Source: Acheta domesticus
Lineage: Eukaryota; Arthropoda; Insecta; Orthoptera; Gryllidae
DNA length: 64,000 nt
Direction: 5' to 3'
Assembly (NCBI GenBank): GCA_031308135.1
Contig: JAHLJT010009436.1
Location: forward strand, 138,282,303 to 138,346,302
The notes beneath the pieces are model-generated. The model saw only the letters and a program-made list of their open reading frames with translations. It was not told the DNA's origin and searched no databases. The translations under genes were made by a program, and so were the position numbers. Of the stretch, positions 37,368 to 48,450 are shown piece after piece (the first letter of the stretch is position 1; every line of letters begins with the position of its first letter).

Positions 37368-37545
37368 ATGCAACCCGCAACGCACTCGGCAGCATTTTGA
37401 ATCTATATCGTTAAACAACTCCTAAACGATGCGTCCTATGGCCACAAAAACTAAAATGTTGAGGCCGAAGACCTCAAAGAAACGTTTCTCACACCATAAT
37501 CTAGAGGATGAAACCTTCCTGAACATTCTATAACATTTTTGTTGC
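37368..37545 (+). repeat. Family D repeat, copy 2
   Basis: Collinear with 20,930-21,090: GCAACCCGCAAC, AACAACTCCTAAA, CCTCAAAGAAACGTTTCTCACACC. Confidence 0.5.
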
Positions 37546-37607
37546 TCTGGCGCTCCCCCATATTACCTCACCTGCTCAGAGATTAGCAGAAACTGCAATT
37601 AAATGTG

Positions 37608-37702
37608 AATGAGAAGGATAGAGAGCGGCAGAGACAGACAGGGGCAGGGTGAGGGAGGGAGAGACAGTGAGAGGGTGATGGGAGGGGAAAGAGGGACTTG
37701 AA
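37608..37702. repeat. GA-rich low-complexity tract
   Basis: Purine-rich GAGAGG/GACAGA repeats over about 90 bases. Confidence 0.8.
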
Positions 37703-37929
37703 GGGCAGAACAACGACTGCCGGGTTTTCCTAGTATTGAAAATAATACACGGTTTGATATTAAACATAAGTTCTAATACATCGTTTGATATTAAACCTTT
37801 AATGGTCTTGATTACTCAAAGGTGAAAATATTATTTTTATAAGTTTTGGCTCGGAATTGCTTTTATTGAAATACGTAAGAACGTAGAAAATACATTGAAA
37901 ATTTGTTTCGAACATCAATTGCATTGCTT

Positions 37930-38100
37930 TTCATTTTGTTTGATATTCTGTAAAATCACATTATAAGTTATATTGATACATACTTTAAACAAAAAAACAC
38001 GTTTCATTCACAACTTTCCTTCTTAATATGGAAATGGAAGAATATGGAAAGGGTGGGCTTTAACATGCGAAAGTTCTCGCAAGGGTACGCTAATAAAATG
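37930..38100 (-). repeat. Family C repeat, inverted copy
   Basis: The complement shares AACTTTCGCATGTTAAAGCC-type and AAACGTG-TTTTTTTGT blocks, plus a TGATATTCTG/AATATCAAA-type end, with 10,255 and 15,035. Confidence 0.5.
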
Positions 38101-38751
38101 TATTTGTGTAGTCGACATGCGAAACTATTTAAGTGCTCAAGAATGAAAATGTAAAATAATTTCAACAATTGTTTTGACAGTTTGAAGTGAATAGCAGAAA
38201 GACCTTTTCATGGAGGTATATCAACATATTTCTGAGCCTGTTTTGCACACATGAAGTAAAGTAGTCGACTGTCGTGTCATAAAATGCTCGTGTTTTTATT
38301 TTCAACGTGTTTCTAATTTGTTTTTACGCTTTGAGTGGCACACACATCTGCGGCTTGTTGCAAGAATGGCCAATGTCAATAGTCAATGTTTTACACAATG
38401 GGTAGTGTTCTTACACTATCGAAATGCCAAAACAATCATAGGATCATGTAAATCAACTCGAAATTAGGAGCTAGGATCCACTTTTGACTTTGTCCTTACT
38501 TCCACTGAAAGGTTTTTTTTAAGCTCACATTGGTAATTCACATAGAAAAACACTAAAACTGAAATTGGCTTTCGTACACCATGCTATAGATATAATCTAA
38601 ATCATCAGTCATAATGTCGTTAATGAGTACCATCTAGAATCAGATATTTGGTGGTCAATATCTCATTATTATCTATTGATACTAAATAAAAAATGTGAAT
38701 GGGGCAGATTTATATTTTTACCTGGTGTGTTTCAGGCAATATCAGGGTATT

Positions 38752-38915
38752 CAGGGGTTGTCTGTTGGCGATGCCTGCCCGTATCCTGTTAAGTCAGACA
38801 ACGCAGAAGTGTTGAAGCCTGTAGATCCATTTACTTGGATTCAGGGGCCTCATGATCTCTAATGCAAGTCTAAAGAAGGCTTCTTTTGCAAGAATCACGA
38901 AGTTCAGAAATGTAA
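38752..38915 (+). pseudogene. Decayed lectin exon 4 (fourth paralogue)
   Basis: After GTGTGTTTCAGG, which matches the gene 2 intron 3 acceptor, the sequence follows gene 2 exon 4 for about 160 bases. Shared pieces include CCAGACAA-like AGTCAGACAACG, GGATCCATA-like TAGATCCATTTACT, a CTC-A-GATCT piece and GGCTTC-TTTGC. Stops and indels abolish coding. The resemblance continues upstream into the intron (from about 38,645) and downstream into the 3' UTR (TTATTTATGTAAATAAA at 38,922 against TTATTTATATAAATAAA in gene 2). It is a relic of a tandem copy close to gene 2. Its other exons were not found. Confidence 0.7.
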
Positions 38916-39719
38916 TGTGCTCTTATTTATGTAAATAAATTATTTTTGAAATTGTATTGTCGTTTCTTTCTATAGTGTTTTCATACCCTATTATAAATAA
39001 AAGTGAACTGTTATTATGAAAAATGTATATCAAAGAATTCATTAATTGAATTTCTCAGAAAGATAAGTTTTCTTTTGTGTTAAGCTATATTACCTCCCAT
39101 CAATATTTTAAGGAGAATTTAGTTCGAATTTTTCGTAAATAGCAATACATTATATACGACTAGCTTCGAGGAAAAGACGTAGGAATATTGCTGTATATAC
39201 AAAAAAATAATTCAAAAATTAGAGTAGCATTTGGGTGAGTAATGCACACATTTACAAAACAATCACGCATCAAGGATTGGAAAGAATTTCTTTAAGATAT
39301 TTATTGACAATTGTGTAAGATTCATGTAAGTTATTTATTTCAATAATAGAACAAAACAATAATGTTATTGCGGAAAAATGAACTGTATTGAAGTTATATT
39401 GGCTGCGGGCCCACTCTCTTTTGGATACAGAATTTAATACAGTAAGGAATGGAGGCATACAGATTGCTTATGAAATACCGTTACTTCTCAGTTCGTATTT
39501 GCTTCAACAGGACCTACAGATCTTGTAACCCCTTGGGTACTGGAAGTGTAGTCGAAGGAATCACAATGTTCTGTCTGTGAAATACACATTTACACCTGAT
39601 CTTATTTTAGACATACAATCATTCAAGCGTGTAATTCAATCGTGTAAACGATTTTCATTAGATAGTACAAACGGTACCAAGAGGAACTTAGAAAATCCCC
39701 TTCCTCCCCTTCAGAATAC

Positions 39720-39960
39720 CCCAAAAACATCACCCAAATGAAAACAAAATGTCAGCCGCTTACAACAATATCTCCAAAAAAGCACTTAAAGAATTAAGCA
39801 AAAGGTCCACAAACTTGGAAAACTGATACAATTTTACCGTTCTGCAAAACAGGAAAAAATGCAAGAAATCCATCACATTACAGACCAATCAGTTTTCTTC
39901 CATCCATCGCTAAACATTTTGAAAAATTGTTACTAAGTAGACTAATTGCATTTTTAAAGA
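39720..39960 (+). pseudogene. Jockey-like reverse transcriptase fragment
   Basis: Reads WKTDTILPFCKTGKNARNPS and then HYRPISFLPSIAKHFEKLL, the N-terminal RT block of jockey-type LINEs (SYRPISLLPSLSKIFEK). It is cut by the family A copy at 39,968. Confidence 0.65.
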
Positions 39961-39967
39961 AGTGGTG

Positions 39968-40865
39968 TTATATAATGGCACAGACATTCTCGAAGTAAAG
40001 TATTATATTTTTTTTGGTGAGGTCCAGCTTTACGGCCTTGCCCCATCCTCTTGTCAGCAGCCTTCTGTCGCCGCCCAAAGTATACTTTAAAGTTTTCTCA
40101 TTTTTCGGTTTCCTAACGGGAGATTCGAAATATTACTTTTAAAATATTAAAGCAGCGTAAAATGTCGTCATATATGGTAATATTCATTGATAATTTGAAA
40201 CCATTTTTAAGAAAATGGCGTTTAAGCGTTAATGTAAATGCGAAATTTGAATCTCTTTTTACGTAAATCTTGCGAGTTTTCAAAAAGCTACATTTGAAAC
40301 ACTGCCACTCACAAATGCAATAATGTATACAAATCACTGGACATAGGCACATTAAAGGGGGTGAGAGATATTTCAATAAAATTACATTTGTGCAATTTTT
40401 GAAAAAATAAAAAAACTACAGCAAAATTAATTTTTTGTCGTCTTAAAAAGTGCAATTAGAACTCTCTTTGAAAGGTTTGAAGAAAGAAATTGGAGCGGTT
40501 TTTGAGAAAATGATATTTGAGCGTTTCTGAAAAAGCGAAATTTTGAGCTAGTTTTCACAGAAAATTTTTCAGGTTTTGAAAAACTTAATAAGGCATCATT
40601 TAAAGTATATGTATTCGTAAATGCAATAACGTGAACAAATCGCCGCCAATATAAATATTAACGACGTGAGTGGATAGTAACAACTTTTTTGTAGTTTTTG
40701 AAAATACAACAACAAAAGAATAGAGTATTACGTTTATGTCATCTTATTGAATACATTTAGCACTATCCGTGCAAACCGTTTTAAGGAAAAATCTGGAGCC
40801 GTTTTTGAGGGAATCTTGTTTCTGTTATGTTTTAAATTGCATATATTGCATGCAATATTGCGTGA
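39968..40865 (+). repeat. Family A repeat, truncated
   Basis: Starts AATGGCACAGACATTCTCGAA and follows the family A interior to TGCAATATTGCGTGA, just upstream of the gene 2 promoter. It lacks the palindromic end. Confidence 0.65.
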
Positions 40866-40970
40866 TGTGTGAAGTATTTGACATAGTCTTCTTGTAAGGT
40901 TTCTCTTACGTACAATATCATGTTTATTAAGCTGTCTTGCAATTCCATATTTTATTACGGCTTTCAATAG

Positions 40971-41101
40971 GTTATCAACATGAACTGGAAATCTTTGTAG
41001 AGTCTTGCGTACTGTGTTGATCCTGACACTTGCACTTCAGGAAATCCCCCAGGGTACAAACATATAAAAGTGGAGAACTTCCTTCTGGAGAAATCGATTC
41101 A
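40971..41101 (+). promoter_or_regulatory. Lectin gene 2 core promoter with kB-like site
   Basis: TATAAAAG at 41,063-41,070 lies 102 bases before the ATG. GGAAATCCCC at 41,040-41,049 (complement GGGGATTTCC) fits the NF-kB/Dorsal/Relish consensus GGGRNNYYCC. The region from GTTATCAACATGAACTGGAA (40,971) on aligns with 51,181-51,290 before gene 3. The site-to-TATA distance is the same in both genes. Control by Toll/Imd signalling is inference. Confidence 0.6.
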
Positions 41102-41164
41102 ATGACCAATTAATTTTTATTGAAATTTAGAGATCTATAGTTTTTCTTTTTACTTCTTCAAAGA

Positions 41165-41175
41165 ATGACTTTCGG
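41165..41175 (+). CDS. Lectin gene 2, micro-exon 1
   Basis: ATGACTTTCGG followed by the strong donor GTGAGT. Only 11 coding bases (Met-Thr-Phe and two bases of Gly). The phase fits exon 2 exactly, and the same arrangement recurs at 51,333. Chosen because promoter and donor are both conserved between genes 2 and 3. Confidence 0.75.
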
Positions 41176-44100
41176 GTGAGTTTATAAATAGTATTAACAT
41201 ATATTAATGAGCGACATATTTGTAAATTATTTTAGAATATTTACAGTATAATGCTTCTAGACTTATTATGCAATCTTACATAACATGTGTCTTCTTTTTC
41301 TGCATACTTAGGCAATATTGCCTGTTATATCTACTGATATTTCCATCTGTTTGGTGGTGTAACAACATCACTTCTTCCTTGTGATAGTAGATAATTAGAC
41401 AATTCTTGTAGAACTCTTCAGGTATCAATTCTGTTTACTTATATTAGCCATTTTTACTTTCCCGTATACGTACGTATATTAGGAGTAATATACGTAGTAT
41501 AGGGAAAGTTATGTAATGCTGCGCGAAAAACCGGCGAATTTTCGGCAGAAAAAATTCATTGCCGGGCCCTGAATTAGCCCTGGTTTAGTCCACGAAAAAG
41601 TGGACTAAACCAGTTGCTAATTTAAGCAAAAATCCCCTAACATGTGGTGTAGCCAGAATTCCTGTTTTGTGGGCCCTTGATACTGAAAAACTAATTCAAA
41701 GCAAAACGTCCGTCCAAGAACGCTACTAGCGCCTAAACCATACGTAGGATTTTTTTCAAATTGAAGAAACCCCTGTCGATCTAGCTCGAGTCGAAGCTTT
41801 GAGATTTTGAAGAAGATTCTATAAAATTTCGGGGTACTTTACATGGAGCCTCCCGAACATTTTCAAAATTTTCTCAAAAACAGCTCCATTTTTTCTATAA
41901 ATTTCTTGTAAGAATAGAGTAAAATACACTTAACATGGCATAGGTTCTACTTTCACGGTTAACTAAATTTTCGATAACTGCAAAAGTTTGAATTTTTTTC
42001 GTCATCTTCCTACAACTCGTATAATTGAAGATAGAGATTTTTCCTTCAAATAAAATTTGTTCTCCACATTGAGTTCTTTTTATTGATGAGTTAATGTACT
42101 CAAAATATCTTTAAATGATGCTTTTCGAAAACACAAAAATTTTCTGCAAAAAGAGCTGCGAACTTTGCATGTACAGTAGCGCATAAACGAAAATTTCTTA
42201 AAAACAGCTCCAAATTTTTCAAAGAACATTGCCATTTGGACGAGATATTACTGTTATTTAATATTCTTTAAATATTTCTGTTCTACTATTAGGAAACCGG
42301 AAAATTAATAAAATGTCAAAAAAGTGTACTTTGGGCGACAATGAATGACAGCTGGCAAGATAATGTGTCAAGTTCGAATAGCTAGCAGAGACCAAAGGAA
42401 ATAGAAAATTCCGTGAACCATTTTGGGAGTATTTAATGGAGCTCAAAAATTGCTTTTTTTGTATTGCCTTCATAGTTTGATCATTTGAAAAAAAGAGTTG
42501 TCATAAAAAAGTACAATGCAAGTCACGAGTATCAAATTTTAAAGTCGATAATAATATTTTAATTTCCATTCTCAGTAATTTCGTCCATATAAATGATAAA
42601 TAAAACTGAAAATAATCTGCAGTGTTGTCTTAGTCCTTAGTTCCGTTTCCTTGATTGTTTTGGATACATGTACCATTTTTTATCCATGACTTGTATTAGA
42701 AAAATCAGATGTACTGGAATTCGTCTTTCGTCCATTCTTTTATTTTTTGTAATTAATGAAGAGTGGGTTTCTTTATTACATTTTCGGTCTTTCTGTAGTA
42801 TATTTGATGCATTGTGAAAGCGTCTTCCATGATCTATCAAGAGGAAATACTGTTTTTCTTCCAGAATTCCACTTTCTTACTAGTCCCGAATCTAACAAAT
42901 ACGAATTTCATACTGAGTGAATATATTTCATGAGTTCATTATTTCAATCATCAGTTCTTACTGCTTTATTATTTTTCGTTTCTTTAAATAATGTCAAGTT
43001 TACCCATTTCTCGTAGATCTGGTGTACCATACGAACATAATCAACGTCTTTGAAACTGTAGTCTTCCTTAGAGATATATTACAGACTTTCGTAAAATTGT
43101 AACCAAATTTTATTCCCATAGTTAAAATTTATCTCAGCAGTTTCTTTTTACTCTTTTTGGAAAAACTGAAGACCCTTGTCAGTCATATTTCATCTTTCGT
43201 AGGCAACTTCGATTTGGAAAATGTAATTATCCCATCTCTCTGTTTACGTCTTGTGTTCACAACGTGCTAATTAGATGAGTTATTTAATATTGAAATTGAA
43301 GGTCAAAATTTCAACATTTGTTCTCAAAATAAAACAAACTACACCTAAGCTGCTTTTGACATGCAGAACAGCAACAGAAAAATGTTTCGTTTTCAGTTCA
43401 ATGTGTCAGTTAATTAAGACAGATAAATATTAGAGAATTCAAAGGACAAGGACAGCATTTTAGAATTTTGTGCAAAATTTCGGGTATTGATTTCGGGTGG
43501 CGGCACAGGGGCTAAATGATCCATTGTTCCCCAGTTGGAGCGTGAGCGCGGTGCTTGTTGGTGTGTGCAAAAGGCGCGGGGCCTGGGTGTTGGAAGTGGT
43601 GGCGCTGGTGTGGCTTGGCAGCGCGAGGGTTAGACGAAGGATTGTTCCAGTGCTGGAGCGTGAACGCGGTGCTTGTTGGTGTGCGCAGAAGGCGCGGGGT
43701 TTGGGCGCTGGTGCTGGTGTGTGTGGCGGCGCTTGTGTTAAATGATCGATTGTTCCAGTGCTGGAGCGTGAACGCGGTGCTTGTTGGTGTGCACAGAAGG
43801 CGCGGGGCGTGGGCGCTGGTGCTGGTGCGTGGAGCGGCGCGGAGGCTAATTGAATGATTGTTCCAGTGCTAGAGCGTGAGCGCGGTGCCTGTTGGTGTGC
43901 ACAGAAGGCGCGGGGCGTGGGCGCTGGTGCTGGTGTGTGTGGCGGCGCGGGGGCTGGTGCGGGCGCAGCAGTGCCGGCGCGTGGCGGCGAGCGTGACGGT
44001 GGGCACCAGCCGGAACGCCTCCGGCCACTGGGAGGCGCAGGTGGTGCTGCAGCGCCGGTCGGAGGCGCCCGGCCGCGGGGCGGGCGAGGTGCGGCTGGAG

Positions 44101-46655
44101 GTGGAGCCCTCCACCGCCATCTGCGGGGGCGCTCGCGTCGACGCTCTCACACTCACCATCAAAGGTGAAAGACAAACTACATAACTAATAAATTATGCTT
44201 ACTTGTCTTCAAGCAGTTTAGATTGACACACAGAGCTTAATTTAAATTCCAAACGAAGCGTCACATCTATATAAACCTATCAACAAACACGAAATACAAT
44301 ATAAACTTTACAACACGTTAGTTCCACGAACACAATGAAAAACTGTTCAACGATTGCCAATGAGTATTAGAATTTGACTTATAATTTTACATTTGGCGGC
44401 AATGAAATGGTATATCTGCATGATATGTAGTTATGATGAGCCCAAATACAGTGTATCCAATTGTAGGTATACTCAATGTGTTCACGAAATTCAGGTACCG
44501 CGTCATTTTTAACGCCGAAAGAGGTCCACTACCGCAAATGTTATGGTAGAACTTCAGTGCCTTGTACAAAATAAGAGCCAAACCAAAGCACCTTCAACAT
44601 ATTCAAGCTGCGGATTGTGTTTTTCGCATTTTAGTGGTCCACAAAGCCATTAGTAATCTTAAAATTCCAATATTAACTAGCTGTACTAGAGTGGTTCACA
44701 ATTTCTCGTACTAGTTAGTTTTCTTTTCTTTTGGGTCAGGGCAAGATTTTGAATTTCGCCTCACCCTCTTTCCACCCGCTGTACAGACTGAGTTACGTAA
44801 CTTAAGCACCTCCTGTAACTTTTGAACGGTTGAACAATTTATACAGATAAATATCAGAAAATTCAAAGAACAGCATTTCAGAATTGCATGCAACATTTTG
44901 GGTATTGATTTCGAGTGGCGGTACAGGGGCTAAACAATCCATTGTTCCCCAGTGCTGGAACGAGACCGCGGTGCTTGTTGGTATGCGCAGAACGCGCGGG
45001 GCTTGGGCCGTTAAACCCTACTCGCAAAAATCAAAATTACTAAAAAAAAATGCTTATCTAACATACAACAATATGTATATCATTAGATTTGTCTCTCAAC
45101 GCTTGTCATGATAGACTGAAAAAATTTGTAAAGTACCATTTGAAAAAACAGTTACCTCAAATATCTCGTAAAATACAAGTGATAAAATATAAATGTTCAA
45201 CCGTTCAAACGTTACAGGGATGCTAATGTTACGTGACTCACCCTGTATATCAGTGCCTATTATATTCTCGCACTTTTTATAAATAATTGTTTGCCCTTCT
45301 GAAAAAGCGATGGCGAGAAATTCCATGCAAAATAATTGGATATCAAAATGGAATTCAAAAATCAGACCATTACTTTAAAGCATTTTGACAATAAGGCAGT
45401 TAAACTTTAGACGAGTAGAATGAATTACTGCACATTAGGATAGGAAGAAACTAAAAAGGTATTTACCAGGTGATCAAGTCCAATCTTATTCCTGCAATCG
45501 TAGGCTACCGCGTCCAGAGTCAGGTGAAGGCTTTCCACTGTCCGTGTGACGCCGCATCAAGGGCAGCAATGAAATCATTTCGACCATCATATCGCATTCT
45601 TCTTCAGGATGCCCTACACACGTTCCACTTAGTAGAATAATTTAACGTCGTATATGTTCACAAGAATTTATATGGCTATGACGACACCGCCTCATTATTT
45701 AATTCATTCGCAGGTCCTCCGCCACCGCCTGGCTCAGGTTATGTAAATGTTCCTGGCGTCGGATACTACAGGATTCACAAAGAACTTCACACGTGGGCAG
45801 AAGCGAAGGCGATTTGCGAAGATGAAGGCGGCCATTTACTCATCATCAACTCGGAGGCAGAGGACAAAGCGATTCTGCAACTGTTGAAGCAAGAACAAAA
45901 CCTTCCCAGATTTCTCTTTATCGGATTTAACGACATGGACAAAGAGGGTTACTACATCACAATTTTTGGTACTTATTCGCAAGTAAAACAGCGCTTTTTG
46001 TTTTAATTTATATCCCTGCTTCAAATATCTGCATGATATAATTATGATAATTCCAAAACATGATTAGAAACTAAAATATCTGATAAGAGATTTTAGAAAA
46101 ACATTTATTTTTTCTGAAATATGATCATTCACTACTTACTATTTTAATTGATTTACTAAATATTACTGTTCAAAACAATTGCTTTCTTTCTCATGGTAAT
46201 TCTCGCTTGTACTGGTACAACTACCAACAAACAAAATGCAAATTGCAGTGACGCCAGAGAAGGCCTTTTTTTCACAATCCCTTTAACTGTCATCTTCACA
46301 ATCACGTAAACGAAGACAAAGGGCAGACAAATACGTAACCGATATAGAATTTCTACCATCAGTCATTTCTTCATCAATGGAGAAAAAATGCAGAATCTTA
46401 TTTGGTTGCCAACATCTCGTTATTAGTATTTCCTGAGGACTTCATCACAAGAAGTAAATGAGACAGACATATCTGTGTACCGTGTGTATTTCAGGGGATC
46501 CAGTATCTGCCGGTTATGCTCGTTGGAATCCTGGTCAACCAGACAATGGGGGAAATATTGAAGACTGCGGATCCATATACTCGGATACAGCAGGTCTCAA
46601 CGATCTTCCATGCAATTCGAAAGTGGGCTTCATTTGCGAGCAACGCATTCTTTAG
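41165..46655 (+). CDS. Lectin gene 2: hemolymph LPS-binding protein-like C-type lectin (complete)
   Basis: Exons 41,165-41,175, 43,905-44,164, 45,714-45,968 and 46,495-46,655 join in phases 2, 1 and 1 into 687 bases, 228 residues plus stop. Order: MTFGRRGAWALVLVCVAA signal peptide (cleavage near AQ|QC); N-terminal domain containing the glycosylation sequon NAS; GPPPPPGSG linker; C-type lectin domain with ICEDEGGHLLIINS, IGFNDMDKEG, PGQPDN, EDCGSI, LNDLPCN and FICEQ. The domain has four Cys in the family pattern. QPD suggests galactose-type binding. The product should be secreted and act in pattern recognition (family knowledge, not shown here). Intron 1 contains a family A copy and the tandem acceptor array; intron 2 contains a captured-gene MITE. 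A poly(A) signal follows 31 bases after the stop. It is the only copy intact within the window. Confidence 0.88.
41452..42420 (-). repeat. Family A repeat with internal deletion, intron 1 of gene 2
   Basis: Has the palindromic end (TTTTTACTTTCCCGTATACG), then loses most of the middle and resumes near 42,080, ending in the GGAAATAGAAAA region. No gene is visible in 42,420-43,490; a minus-strand RMDERRIP-like stretch near 42,730 hints at a LINE tail. Confidence 0.7.
43500..43904 (+). repeat. 108-bp tandem array over the gene 2 exon 2 acceptor
   Basis: GATTGTTCC recurs at 43,640, 43,748 and 43,856, an exact 108-bp period, with a more diverged unit starting near 43,523. Each unit repeats the acceptor (AG at 43,687-43,688, 43,795-43,796, 43,903-43,904) and the start of the signal-peptide exon. 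In the exon frame a TGA at 43,855-43,857 separates the last upstream unit from the full exon, so the upstream acceptors would give truncated products, unlike gene 1. Confidence 0.85.
43905..44164 (+). CDS. Lectin gene 2, exon 2
   Basis: Acceptor GTGTGCACAG|AAGGCG and donor ATCAAAG|GTGAAA. 260 bp as in genes 1 and 3. Base-identical to gene 1 from the signal-peptide end to the donor. Confidence 0.87.
44784..45245. mobile_element. TIR element carrying a captured lectin intron/exon fragment
   Basis: Inverted ends of about 60 bp: left CAGACTGAGTTACGTAACTT ... AACTTTTGAACGGTTGAACA; right complement CAGGGTGAGTCACGTAACAT ... AACGTTTGAACGGTTGAACA. TA flanks both sides (44,782-44,783, 45,246-45,247). 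Between the ends, 44,834-45,010 matches 43,415-43,590 of the same gene: intron 1 sequence plus one array unit with GCTTGTTGGTATGCGCAGAA. It has no transposase, so it is a MITE that has picked up host sequence or inserted around it. Confidence 0.65.
45714..45968 (+). CDS. Lectin gene 2, exon 3
   Basis: Acceptor CATTCGCAG|GTCCTCC and donor ATTTTTG|GTACTT. 255 bp with no internal stop. It differs from gene 1 exon 3 at many positions, including silent ones, in contrast to exon 2. Confidence 0.9.
46495..46655 (+). CDS. Lectin gene 2, exon 4
   Basis: Acceptor GTATTTCAG|GGGATCC. Encodes GDPVSAGYARWNPGQPDNGG, EDCGSI and LNDLPCN, and ends FICEQRIL, stop TAG. One residue shorter than gene 1 in the loop after QPD. 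Confidence 0.9.
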
Positions 46656-46685
46656 AATTATTCCCTTTGTGGTATTATTTATATA

Positions 46686-46691
46686 AATAAA
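46686..46691 (+). terminator. Poly(A) signal of lectin gene 2
   Basis: AATAAA 31 bases after the stop codon, conserved in the relic exon at 38,9xx. 46,700-47,145 holds no other feature. Confidence 0.7.
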
Positions 46692-47146
46692 ACATTTCTC
46701 AAACATATTGCCGATTCTTTTTTACTATTTTATTGTTTGATTATAAAAAAGGAAAAATAGTATTAAGTAACATAAATATATACCTACATAAATACATGTG
46801 CCCTTTGTCCATAAATACAGACTTTCTTTGTGTTAAAAAATAATATATTTGTAAATTTGTTGGGTTCTTTTATAGTGTTTAGTTACATAAAATAGTAACA
46901 AATTACGAAGGACGGCTTATTTTGGGAAAATAGATGTAAGCATTGGTATTGTGATATAAGTCAAATATGAATGTGAAATGACACATCACAGTTTTTTTGA
47001 CGTATTTACTGAGATAAAATCTTGGCGTGTGGCGCATACCAATTGTTAGATCAAATTACGTATCACAAATACTTAACAAAATCATAGTCAATATACAATG
47101 GTATATTGTTAAGATTAAAGGGGCGAACTCGGGAAGAACACCAAAC

Positions 47147-47470
47147 AAAACTAGTGGTGCTACAAAATGGCACACACTTTCCCGTATTAGTTTTCTATTT
47201 CCTTTGGTCACCGCTAGCTATTCGGACTTGACACATACACTTGCCAAGTGCCATCTATCGCCGCCCAAATTTAATTTTTTGACATTTCCTTTAATTGCCG
47301 GTTGCATGATAGTAGAACGGAAATATTATTTTAAGAATACGAAAAAAACAGTAAAACATCGCCCTCAATGGAAGTTGTCTTTAAAAAGTTTGTAGCCATT
47401 TTTACGAAAATTTCTTTGAAGCGTTACTGTAAATTCGAAATTTGAAGTTCGCAGAAAATTTGTTCGAGAT
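47147..47470 (+). repeat. Family A repeat fragment
   Basis: Retains the end AAACTAGTGGTGCTACAAAA and the TTTCCCGTATTAGTTTTC block, then about 300 bases of interior. The palindromic end is missing. Confidence 0.7.
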
Positions 47471-47641
47471 TTTTCTTTTACTCCAAAAAATAATTAAGCC
47501 ATTTTAAAGGGGGTTGAGAGCTTCATGCTAACCAGCCCCAACAAAACCCTCATCAACAAATTAGAACCATTATTAATCATTTGTGCCACTTTGTACCAGA
47601 ATGCTCCATCAGAATTTTCGTTTGTACCAAAATATAATTAA

Positions 47642-48450
47642 CCCTTCGAAGCACGGAGCTCGAATTCTGCGGCTTTCCACTTGGTGTGCCTCAGAGGCCC
47701 GGTCTGAATAAAACATTAATTTAGAGCTGTAATGGAGAAGTAATGAATGCAAAACCTTTTATTATTAAATAAACTTCTATTTTACAATTTTAACGCCTAA
47801 TAAGAAATTTCACACACTGTATAGTATTGTATGTATGTAGTATTGTATAGTATTGTATTTTATGTATAGTTACACACCATTGGTTTTAATTTCACGAGTG
47901 GAATATTCTCTAGAAACTCTTAGAAACTCAAAAAAATTATCAGTTATAAAGTTATAACCACCAGTGAATAATAACTGTACCAAAACAGTATTCGATACAA
48001 AATCTTTTGCAACAGGTTCACCTTTCCATTTCCCATAGTATATTTTGCCCTTTAGTGTAAATCGGTTCCTAGAATCAAAGCACTAGAAGCTCTTTATTCT
48101 ATATTTATGTGGTCATGATTTGTGCCTCCTGGCAAGAAAGTAACAAAGTCTGGAATGATAAAGAATAAATTCCAACAACATAAATGCGTTTCTTATGCAT
48201 TAAAAGATCCGTGAAGGGAAAACGGTCTACCGGGCCTCGAAGGCCCTCTTAGTGGAAAGCACGACTACCTGCAGAGAAGTTGAAAAATATGGAAAAAGTT
48301 CATGGCTCACTGGACCATTCTTTTCCATAAGAAAAGAAACATAACAACAGAGGGTATCATGAAAGAATGCACCTGTAATGTTAAGAGAAAAATATTTACA
48401 GCATTAAGAAACAGAGCCGGGCTTCTGAGGCCCACTAAGTGCACTAAAAG
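47642..48450. mobile_element. Possible piggyBac-like MITE
   Basis: TTAA at 47,638-47,641 is followed by CCCTTCGAAGC and, 40 bases on, CACTTGGTGTGCCTCAGAGG. The complement of 48,448-48,412 reads CACTTAGTGGGCCTCAGAAG. A related word, CCGGGCCTCGAAGGCCC, sits at 48,231. TTAA and CCCT-starting ends suggest piggyBac, but the right TTAA is not preserved and no transposase remains. 48,450-51,180 contains nothing else I can support. Confidence 0.4.

Noticed and set aside
37608..37702. Tandem purine repeats considered as a CRISPR or satellite array
   Set aside because: No constant repeat and spacer lengths; it is plain low-complexity GA sequence. No CRISPR is expected in insect DNA.
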